Assembly (NCBI RefSeq): GCF_000725805.1
Contig: NZ_KL647133.1
Coordinates: forward strand, 248,001-312,000
Length of the DNA: 64,000 nucleotides
DNA from: Streptomyces xanthophaeus
GTDB taxonomy: Bacteria > Actinomycetota > Actinomycetes > Streptomycetales > Streptomycetaceae
Direction of reading: 5' to 3'
The translations under genes were made by a program, and so were the position numbers. Position 1 is the first letter of the stretch. Every line of letters starts with the position of its first letter. Positions 17,992 through 24,611 of the stretch are shown in pieces. The notes under the pieces are model-generated. The model worked only from the letters and a program-made list of their open reading frames with translations. It did no database searches and was not told where the DNA came from.

Positions 17992-18417
17992 ATGTCCGTG
18001 ACCGTGTTCGCGACCCTTGCCCGTACCACCGCCCCGCAGATCGCGCTGCGCCGGTTCCTCGCCCTCGACGCGATCGTCACCACCGCCAACGCCCTCGCCT
18101 ACGTGGCCTTCGCGGGCCCGCTCGGCGAGCTGTTCGGCGTCGGCCGTACGACCGTCCTCGTGTTCGGCGTCCTCCTCACGCTCTACGGGGCCGCCGTGGG
18201 CCTGCTGGCCTCGCGCCGGCAGCCCCCGGCCTTCCCGGTGACCTGCGTGGTCGAGGCCAACTACGCCTGGGCCGTGCTCAGCCTGGTCTCCCTCTTCGCG
18301 TGGTTCTCGCCCACCACCGCCGGGGCGGTGTGGATCGCGGCGCAGGCCCTCACCGTCGCCGCGTTCGCCGTCCTCCAGCAGCTGGCCCTGCGCTCGCGCG
18401 GCTCAGAAGCCCAGTGA
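17992..18417 (+). CDS. Small four-helix integral membrane protein
   Basis: A 141-residue protein with four hydrophobic segments (FLALDAIVTTANALAYVAF, VLVFGVLLTLYGAAVGLLA, YAWAVLSLVSLFAW and AVWIAAQALTVAAFAVLQQ). It is widespread in Streptomyces under the label integral membrane protein, with no known function. ATG 17992 is chosen because CGGAGG lies 10 bases upstream; the upstream extension to 17905 has no coding character. The last 15 bases overlap the 3' end of the convergent XRE regulator gene. An operator-like repeat lies about 115 bases upstream. Confidence 0.75.
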   Translation: MSVTVFATLARTTAPQIALRRFLALDAIVTTANALAYVAFAGPLGELFGVGRTTVLVFGVLLTLYGAAVGLLASRRQPPAFPVTCVVEANYAWAVLSLVSLFAWFSPTTAGAVWIAAQALTVAAFAVLQQLALRSRGSEAQ

Positions 18418-19206
18418 GCGCAGGTACTTCGCCGTCGCCGGGTCGGCCGGGAGCATCGTCTCGATGGCCAGCTCGGCGACGGTCACGTCCATCGGCGTGT
18501 TGAAGGTGGAGATGGACGAGACGAAGGACAGCAGCTGGCCGTCGTGCTCGATCCGCAGCGGCAGGGCGATGTACGGGACCGCCTCCTCGGGTTCGGCGTC
18601 CGCAGGCCCGTCCGTCCCGGGCCGGTCCGGCACGGGGTACGCCGCCACCTCCTCGTACAGGGCGCGCAGCGGCGCCGAACGGGACAGGGCGATCTGCCGC
18701 TCCATCTGCGCCAGCAGGTGCCCGCGCCACTCCCTCAGGTTGTGGATCCGCGGGGCGAGGCCCTCGGGGTGCAGGGTGAGCCGCATGGCGTTCAGCGGCG
18801 GCTCCAGCAGGTGCCCGGGCACCCCGTCCAGCAGCATCGTGATGCCCCGGTTCGCCGCCACCACCGTGTAGGTGCCGTCCACCACCAGTGCCGGATACGG
18901 TTCGTAGCCGGTCAGCAGCCGCTCCAGGCCCTCGCGCAGCACGCCCATCGCCGGGTCGTCGAGCGGGGTGTGCGGATAGCGCGGGGCGTAACCGGCCGCC
19001 AGCAGCAGGGCGTTGCGGTCCCGGACCGGCACCTCCAGGTGGTCCGCGAGCCGCAGCACCATCTCCTCGCTCGGCCGGGACCGCCCGTTCTCCACGAAGC
19101 TGATGTGCCGGGAGGAGGAGTCGGCGCGTCCCGCCAGCTCCAGCTGGCTGATCCCGCGCCGCTCCCGCCAGTCGCGCAGCAGCGCGCCCACCTTCGCCGT
19201 CGTCAT
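18403..19206 (-). CDS. XRE-family regulator with MmyB-like ligand-binding domain
   Basis: A 267-residue regulator. The N-terminal XRE helix-turn-helix spans about residues 5-65 (LLRDWRERRGISQLELAGRADSS, then RHISFVENGRSRPSEEMVLRLA). The C-terminal PAS-like MmyB domain, with VVDGTYTVVAANRGITMLL, is thought to bind a fatty acid or similar small molecule. The ending LAIETMLPADPATAKYLRSL is characteristic. Such regulators usually control one adjacent gene. Here the neighbour is the convergent membrane protein, with which it shares 15 bases of 3' end. ATG 19206 is used; GTG two codons upstream is equally possible. Confidence 0.88.
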   Translation of the reverse strand: MTTAKVGALLRDWRERRGISQLELAGRADSSSRHISFVENGRSRPSEEMVLRLADHLEVPVRDRNALLLAAGYAPRYPHTPLDDPAMGVLREGLERLLTGYEPYPALVVDGTYTVVAANRGITMLLDGVPGHLLEPPLNAMRLTLHPEGLAPRIHNLREWRGHLLAQMERQIALSRSAPLRALYEEVAAYPVPDRPGTDGPADAEPEEAVPYIALPLRIEHDGQLLSFVSSISTFNTPMDVTVAELAIETMLPADPATAKYLRSLGF

Positions 19207-19275
19207 GCCCACGACGGTAGCCGCTGTCCGCGCCCAGCCGGGCGCGGCTCATCCACGCGGCTCATCCCACGCGGC

Positions 19276-21084
19276 TCATCCCACGTCGAACACGTTCCGC
19301 AGGCCCAGCCGGTAGCGCCACCGGTCGTGCCGCAGGGCGGCTTCCATGCCCGGCGCCCGGTAGCGCGGCGTCACGGTGCACCGCGCGGCCTGGGAGTCGT
19401 CCCGGTCCAGCAGGGCGTTGACGGCCGCGCGTGCCGAGGCGTTGGCCCCCTCCATCGTGGCCAGGTCGATGTCGACGGCCACGTAGTCCCCGCTGAGGAA
19501 GAAGTTCGGGACGCGGGTGCCCGCGCTCGGCCGGTTGTGGAGGGTGCCGGTCGGGTGGATCAGCAGCTCGTCCTCGTTGGTGGGGTGAGGGGTGCCGAGC
19601 CCGTCCACCCCCGGGTCCAGGAACCACGAGTGCAGCGCGGAATCGCTGAGCAGGGTCCGCCCGGTGTCGTTGAGGGAGGCCTTCAGCTGCGCCCACACCT
19701 CCCGCGCCACCTCGTCGCGGGTGCACTGCTTGGCCGTCTTGCCGTAGAGGATGCCCGGCTTGTCCCACTCCGAGATGTCCACCGACAGACAGTCCACCGC
19801 CGCGCCGTCCCCGTAGTGGGCGGGGAAGTCCCGGGACGGCCAGTGCTCGGCCTGCTGGATCGCCGTCAGCGACCAGGCGGAATCGATGCAGTTGAGGTGT
19901 CCGTGCACGAGCGGGGCCCGCTCGGTCAGATAGAACTGGATGCCGGTCATCCAGTCGGTCTCCAGCTTGTCGCAGCGCCCCAGCATCGGATCGGCGGCCC
20001 GCAGGGCCGCGCTCCAGGTGCGGCGTGCGTGCTCGACGGGCAGCGCCGACACGTAGTGGTCGGCGGTGACGGTCTGCCGCGTACCGGCCGGGTCCGAGGC
20101 CACGACCCCGCTCACCCGGCCGCCGCCGTACTGCACCTCGCGCACCGTCCAGCCGATCCTGAACTCCACCCCGAGGGAGCGCAGATGGGCCTCCCAGGGG
20201 TCGATCCAGGCCTCGTTGGTCGGCAGGTTCAGGATCCGGTCGGGCGGCCCGTCCGCGCCGCGCCCGAGCGCGTTGAAGACGAAGGCCTCGCCGAGGGTGC
20301 CGACCGTACGGGTGGAGGCCTCCTCGGCTTTGGTGGCCACGATGTTGCGGGTGATGCCGACGGCGAGGATGCGCTGGTACTCGGCGGACATCTGCGCGGC
20401 GCGCACGAACTCCCACCAGGGCGTGTGCTCCCACACCTCGTCGCGCCGCTCGTCGCAGCTGGTCAGGAAGACGAGCACCCGGTCGAGGAAGTACGCCGTC
20501 TCGTGCAGGGGGAGGCGGACCAGGGTCTGGAGGATGCCGCCGAGGGCGCGCCGCAGCTCGTCGGGCGTCAGGTCGGCCGCGGAGTGGCCGGGCCAGGGGA
20601 TGGGTGCGCGCAGGTCCTCGCGGCCGCCGGCCCGGGCGAACATCATCTCGCGCGGGGCGACGAGGTTGTCCCACACGCCGTTCGGGTTCCCGGGGAAGGG
20701 GATGCGCCGCATGGTGTCGGGCAGGTTGTGGTAGATCCCGGGGATGAAGCGGAAGCCGTGCTCGGCGGGCAGCGGCCGGCGTCCGCCGCGGGCGCTGCCG
20801 GGCACGTCCATGCTGCGGGCCTTGCCGCCGAGCGCCCGGCGCTCGTACACGGTGACGGCGTAGCCGCGCTCCGCCAGTTCGTGAGCGGCCGTCAGGCCGG
20901 CCACCCCGCCGCCGAGTACGGCCACCCGGCGGCCGGCGGCCCGGGGCGATGCGGCCGTGGCCGCCGCGCCCGCAGGAGCTGCCGTGGCCGCTGCGGCCGT
21001 CGTCGCCCCGGCAGCCGTCAGTGCTCCGGCGCCGGCCGCCGCTCCCGCCATGAACGTACGTCTGGAACTTCCCGTGCCCGCCAT
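19276..21084 (-). CDS. Tat-exported FAD-dependent amine oxidase/dehydrogenase-like protein
   Basis: A 602-residue flavoprotein with a twin-arginine signal (SSRRTFMAGAAAGAGALTA, residues 5-23) followed by a long Ala-rich stretch. RRVAVLGGGVAGLTAAHEL is the FAD-binding fold, followed by ERRALGGKARS, and FFLSGDYVAVDIDLATMEGA is the C-terminal FAD contact. This layout matches phytoene-desaturase/amine oxidase relatives, including hydroxysqualene dehydroxylase; which one cannot be decided. Folded export with bound FAD is the reason for Tat use. ATG 21084 is chosen because a GAAGGGG site precedes it and the signal peptide then sits at the N-terminus. The substrate is unknown. Confidence 0.82.
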   Translation of the reverse strand: MAGTGSSRRTFMAGAAAGAGALTAAGATTAAAATAAPAGAAATAASPRAAGRRVAVLGGGVAGLTAAHELAERGYAVTVYERRALGGKARSMDVPGSARGGRRPLPAEHGFRFIPGIYHNLPDTMRRIPFPGNPNGVWDNLVAPREMMFARAGGREDLRAPIPWPGHSAADLTPDELRRALGGILQTLVRLPLHETAYFLDRVLVFLTSCDERRDEVWEHTPWWEFVRAAQMSAEYQRILAVGITRNIVATKAEEASTRTVGTLGEAFVFNALGRGADGPPDRILNLPTNEAWIDPWEAHLRSLGVEFRIGWTVREVQYGGGRVSGVVASDPAGTRQTVTADHYVSALPVEHARRTWSAALRAADPMLGRCDKLETDWMTGIQFYLTERAPLVHGHLNCIDSAWSLTAIQQAEHWPSRDFPAHYGDGAAVDCLSVDISEWDKPGILYGKTAKQCTRDEVAREVWAQLKASLNDTGRTLLSDSALHSWFLDPGVDGLGTPHPTNEDELLIHPTGTLHNRPSAGTRVPNFFLSGDYVAVDIDLATMEGANASARAAVNALLDRDDSQAARCTVTPRYRAPGMEAALRHDRWRYRLGLRNVFDVG

Positions 21085-21257
21085 CCGGTGCCCCTTCGTT
21101 ACCGCTGGTAACAGTGCTGTCCGGCGCAGGAGCATAGGGGCGCCGCGCCCGGCACGGAAGGCACGGAAGTACCCGGGCGCACTATGGCGCGAAAGGGTCA
21201 CACCGGCGCCCGCTGTGCGAACCTTGACTCCACGTCACGGGAAAAAGGAGCCGGTGC

Positions 21258-21563
21258 ATGCCGAGTGAGCCGCTGTCGCAGAAGGAGATCGAGGACCGCC
21301 TGCGGGAACTCCCGGGCTGGGCCTTCGAGGACGACCGGATCTTCCGTACCTACCGGCTGGGAACGCACTTCGCCGCGAGCGCCCTGGTCGCCCACATCGC
21401 CTCCGTCCAGCAGGAGTTGAACCACCACTCCGACCTGACCCTCGGCTACGACACCGTCCGCCTGTCGGTGAACTCCCACGACGCGGGCGGCGTCGTGACC
21501 GAGACCGACTTCGCGCTCGCCGAACGGGTCGAGGCCATCGCCCCGGCCCACGGCGCGAGCTGA
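21258..21563 (+). CDS. Pterin-4a-carbinolamine dehydratase
   Basis: A 101-residue protein of normal length for the family. QQELNHHSDLTLGYD holds the catalytic His 56, His 57 and Asp 59 of the E-x-x-H-H-P-x-x-x-x-x-Y-like signature. It opens with the usual LSQKEIEDRLRELPGWAFEDD. It dehydrates 4a-hydroxy-tetrahydropterin during cofactor recycling, but no aromatic amino acid hydroxylase gene is in the window. It begins at ATG 21258 and is followed after 4 bases by a methyltransferase gene, so the two form an operon. It is divergent from the Tat flavoprotein gene. Confidence 0.93.
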   Translation: MPSEPLSQKEIEDRLRELPGWAFEDDRIFRTYRLGTHFAASALVAHIASVQQELNHHSDLTLGYDTVRLSVNSHDAGGVVTETDFALAERVEAIAPAHGAS

Positions 21564-21567
21564 TCCG

Positions 21568-22332
21568 GTGCCGCTGAGCCACCCCGCACCGAAGACCCTG
21601 CTCGACTACGACAAGGAGGCGGGGGCCTACGACGCCACCCGCGGCGGCACCCCGCGCGCCGAGGCCGCCGCCGCGGCGGTCCTCGGCCTGCTCCCGGCGC
21701 ACACCCGGACCCTCCTGGACCTGGGCTGCGGCACCGGCATCGTCACCATCCGGCTGACCCGCCCCGGCCTGCGCGTCCTGGGCGCTGACGCCTCGTACGG
21801 GATGGCCGCGACCGCCTCCCGCCGCGGTGTCCCGGTGGTCCTCGCCTCCGGGACCCGGCTGCCGGTCCGCACGGGCTCCCTGGACGCGGTGAGCGCGGTC
21901 TGGCTGCTGCACCTGCTGCGGGAGCCGGGCGCCGTCGCCGCGCTGGTCGCCGAGGCCGGCCGGGTGCTGCGCCCGGGCGGGGTCCTGGTCACCACCGTGG
22001 ACAAGGACGCCGCACACGACGTCGGCAGCGACATCGACGTCCTCCTCGCACCGCACCTGACGACGGCCCCGGCCGACTCCTCGGAGCAGGTCGCGCACTG
22101 CGCGGCCCGCGCGGGCCTGCGGCCCACGGGCGAGGCCCGGTTCACCGGCCACGGCCAGGGCCGCACCCCGCGCGCGGCGGCCGCCGACCTGCTGGCGGGC
22201 CGGTACGCCTCCCGGATCGGCCCGCGCGGGACCACCACGCAGGAGCTGGCGGCCCGGCTGGGCGCGCTGCCCGATCCGGACGAGCCCCGGGCGGAGCCGA
22301 CGTACACCCTGCGCCGCTACACCCGGGCCTGA
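21568..22332 (+). CDS. Class I SAM-dependent methyltransferase
   Basis: A 254-residue cytoplasmic enzyme. LLDLGCGTGIVTIRL (about residues 49-63) is the SAM-binding motif I, GADAS is the acidic end of strand 2, and RVLRPGGVLVTTVDK covers motif III. The N-terminal LLDYDKEAGAYDATRGG resembles UbiE/Methyltransf_11-type enzymes. It starts with GTG 21568, four bases after the dehydratase stop. The substrate is not deducible. Downstream lies a 12-bp hairpin that should terminate it. Confidence 0.88.
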   Translation: MPLSHPAPKTLLDYDKEAGAYDATRGGTPRAEAAAAAVLGLLPAHTRTLLDLGCGTGIVTIRLTRPGLRVLGADASYGMAATASRRGVPVVLASGTRLPVRTGSLDAVSAVWLLHLLREPGAVAALVAEAGRVLRPGGVLVTTVDKDAAHDVGSDIDVLLAPHLTTAPADSSEQVAHCAARAGLRPTGEARFTGHGQGRTPRAAAADLLAGRYASRIGPRGTTTQELAARLGALPDPDEPRAEPTYTLRRYTRA

Positions 22333-22358
22333 GGGCCCGGGCGCGGGGCGCGGGGGAT

Positions 22359-22385
22359 GCGCCGGGCGCCCGGGGCGCCCGGCGC
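22359..22385. terminator. Bidirectional hairpin terminator between convergent genes
   Basis: A perfect 12-bp stem GCGCCGGGCGCC / GGCGCCCGGCGC with loop CGG sits between the methyltransferase (+) and the trefoil protein (-). There is no T-tract, which is common in Streptomyces. Confidence 0.7.
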
Positions 22386-22393
22386 GCCAGGGG

Positions 22394-22819
22394 TCACTGG
22401 GGTTCCAGGCGCCACCACTGGGCGGGGGAGTCGGTGTCCTCGCCCTGCCGGGTGCGGCCCTGCCCGTCGGCCTCCAGCGGCAGGCCGCTGATGCACGCGA
22501 TCAGCGACACCACCCCGGGGTCGTCGAGGTGCTCCTCGACGATCCACTCCTGCGCACCGAAGGCGTTCGCCCGCCACACCTGGACGCGGGCACCGCTCTC
22601 CGTCGAGGCGTTCGCCACGTCGAGCCGCCGCTCGTTGTCCTCGCTCACCACGTGGAAGATCCCGCCGCCGCTGTGCACCGGCGAGATCCGCCACCGGCGG
22701 GCCGCCTCCGGGGCGGGCGGCCCGTCGGGGCCGACCCGCACCCGGGAGGCGCCCTCCAGCTGGAGCACCAGCCCGCTCTCCACGTTCCGGATCTTGTAGA
22801 GCCCTTCGGAAAGGTTCAC
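22394..22819 (-). CDS. Ricin-type beta-trefoil-like protein
   Basis: A 141-residue protein without a signal peptide. Three repeats end in aromatic blocks resembling the QxW element of ricin B-type trefoils: ARRWRIS, AQEWIVE and AQWWRLE. The opening LSEGLYKIRNVESGLVLQL and the middle ERRLDVANASTESGARVQV fit trefoil strands. Trefoils bind sugars or act as protease inhibitors; the I66-type serine protease inhibitors share the same fold and a GLYKIRN-like start, so that is an alternative. GTG 22819 lies 11 bases after the aldo/keto reductase stop on the same strand, so they are probably cotranscribed. Confidence 0.7.
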   Translation of the reverse strand: MNLSEGLYKIRNVESGLVLQLEGASRVRVGPDGPPAPEAARRWRISPVHSGGGIFHVVSEDNERRLDVANASTESGARVQVWRANAFGAQEWIVEEHLDDPGVVSLIACISGLPLEADGQGRTRQGEDTDSPAQWWRLEPQ

Positions 22820-22830
22820 GCGGGCGCCGC

Positions 22831-23679
22831 TCACACGTCGAAGACGGCCGGGTCCGGACCGATCCGGCGGCCCGCCGAGCCCGCGCCCAGGGCGTCCAGT
22901 GCGGCGATGTCGGCGGCGTCCAGCTCGAAGCCGAAGACGTCCAGGTTCTCCCGGATCCGCTCCGGGGTCACGGACTTCGGGATCGCGACGTTCCCCAGCT
23001 GCAGGTGCCAGCGCAGCACCACCTGCGCGGCGCTGCGGCCGTGCTTGGCGGCGATCGCGGTGACGGCCGGCAGCGTCAGCAGCTCCTTGCCCTGGCCCAG
23101 CGGGGACCAGGCCTCGGTGGCGATGCCGCGCTCGGCGTGCAGGGCGCGCAGCTCGGCCTGCGGGAACAGCGGGTGCAGCTCGATCTGGTTCACGGCCGGG
23201 ACCAGCGCGCTCACCCCGGCCAGCCGGTCCAGGTCCGCGGGGCGGAAGTTGGACACGCCGACGGCCTTCGCCCGGCCGCTCGCGGCGATCTCCTCGAAGG
23301 ACTGCCAGATGGTGAGGAAGTCCTCGCGCATCGGGCGCGGCCAGTGGATCAGGTACAGGTCGACCTGGTCGAGGCCCAGCTTGTCCAGCGAGTCGTCGAA
23401 CGCGCGCAGCACCGCGTCCCGGTCCCAGGTCTGCTTCGGGCCGTTCCACAGCTTGGTGGTGACGAACAGCTCCTCCCGGGGCAGCCCGGAGGCGGCGATG
23501 CCCTTGCCGGTGCCGCTCTCGTTGCCGTAGACGGACGCGGTGTCGATGCTGCGGTAGCCGGCCTCCAGCGCGGTCGCGACGGCACGCTCCGCCTCGGCGT
23601 CGGGGACCTGCCACACGCCGTAGCCGAGCTGGGGCATCGCGGTGCCGTTGTTGAGCTGGATGGTGGGGACCTGGTTCAC
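22831..23679 (-). CDS. Aldo/keto reductase
   Basis: A 282-residue NADPH-dependent oxidoreductase with a TIM-barrel pattern. The catalytic tetrad is visible: Asp 46 and Tyr 51 in SIDTASVYGNE, Lys 76 in VTTKLW and His 112 in LIHWPRP. IPKSVTPERIRENL near the C-terminus is the cofactor-binding signature. It resembles 2,5-diketo-gluconate reductase-type AKR5 enzymes that reduce aldehydes and ketones in the cytoplasm. The start is GTG 23679 with GAGGGA about 11 bases upstream. The trefoil gene follows at once. Confidence 0.92.
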   Translation of the reverse strand: MNQVPTIQLNNGTAMPQLGYGVWQVPDAEAERAVATALEAGYRSIDTASVYGNESGTGKGIAASGLPREELFVTTKLWNGPKQTWDRDAVLRAFDDSLDKLGLDQVDLYLIHWPRPMREDFLTIWQSFEEIAASGRAKAVGVSNFRPADLDRLAGVSALVPAVNQIELHPLFPQAELRALHAERGIATEAWSPLGQGKELLTLPAVTAIAAKHGRSAAQVVLRWHLQLGNVAIPKSVTPERIRENLDVFGFELDAADIAALDALGAGSAGRRIGPDPAVFDV

Positions 23680-23840
23680 GTCTGGTGCTTCCCTCGCGTC
23701 GGTGGTGAGGCGGCGTACGAGGGTCGACAACCGGCCCCCCGTGCGACGTATTCCCGCCGCCCGGGCCCGGCCCGGCACCGCGTACGGGGCCTGGCCGGGT
23801 ACTCCGTACGGGGCCCGGTCCGGCACCCCGTACGGGCGCC

Positions 23841-24611
23841 TCACGCGGCCCCGAGGTACGCCTCCCGCACCAGCGGGTCCGCCCGGACCTCGGCCGCCGT
23901 GCCCTCGGCGAGCACCGCTCCGAGGTCCAGGACGACCACCCGGGTGCACAGGTCCATCACGAAGGCCACGTTGTGTTCCACGAGCAGCACCGCGCAGCCC
24001 TCCTCCGCAGCCAGCCGCCGGACCACCGCGGAGAGCCGTTCGCGCTCGGGAGCGGACATGCCGGAGGCCGGCTCGTCCAGCAGCAGCACCCGCGGCGGAT
24101 CGGCCACCGCCCGGGCCAGCTCCACCATCCGGGCCTGCCCGACCGGCAGCCCGCCGGCGTACTCCGCCCCGAGCGCGCCGATCCCGCAGCCCGCCAGCAC
24201 CCGCTCGCCCCGCTCCCGCCGGGCCCGTTCCCGGGCCCGGCGGGCCGGGAAGGCGACGAGGTCGGCGGCGAGACCGCCCCCGCCGCCCCGCCACTCCTGC
24301 GCCACCAGCACGTTGTCGGCCACGCTGAGCTGGCCGAACAACTGCTGGCGCTGGAAGGTCCGGCGCATGCCGTGCCGGGCCCGCCAGACGGGGGAGCGCC
24401 GGGTGATGTCCGTGCCGTCCAGCAGCATCCGCCCCTCGTCGGGCCGCCGGATCCCGGACAGGACGTCGAACAGGGTGGTCTTCCCGGCCCCGTTGGGCCC
24501 GATCAGCCCGCACACCTCGCCCGCCCGGATGCCGAGGTCCACCCCCGTGAGCGCGCGGACGCCGCCGAACCGCACGCTGACGCCACGGGCCTGAAGTACG
24601 TATCCGCTCAT
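23841..24611 (-). CDS. ABC transporter ATP-binding protein, LivG type
   Basis: A 256-residue ABC ATPase. Walker A is GPNGAGKT at about residues 38-45, and the Q-loop lies in RTFQRQQLFG. The signature region reads YAGGLPVGQARMVEL, where the usual LSGGQ is replaced by LPVGQ, so one half of the ATPase pair is divergent. Walker B is RVLLLDEPASGM, followed by the His switch in LVEHN. MSAPE after Walker B and the C-terminal EAYLGAA are typical of LivG. ATG 24611 overlaps the stop of the fused permease/ATPase gene (ATGA). It is the last gene of the transporter operon. Confidence 0.9.
   Translation of the reverse strand: MSGYVLQARGVSVRFGGVRALTGVDLGIRAGEVCGLIGPNGAGKTTLFDVLSGIRRPDEGRMLLDGTDITRRSPVWRARHGMRRTFQRQQLFGQLSVADNVLVAQEWRGGGGGLAADLVAFPARRARERARRERGERVLAGCGIGALGAEYAGGLPVGQARMVELARAVADPPRVLLLDEPASGMSAPERERLSAVVRRLAAEEGCAVLLVEHNVAFVMDLCTRVVVLDLGAVLAEGTAAEVRADPLVREAYLGAA

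Noticed and set aside
19276..23679. Secondary metabolite cluster (FAD oxidoreductase, methyltransferase, aldo/keto reductase)
   Set aside because: There is no core synthase, carrier protein or terpene cyclase, and the genes lie on both strands with unrelated neighbours.
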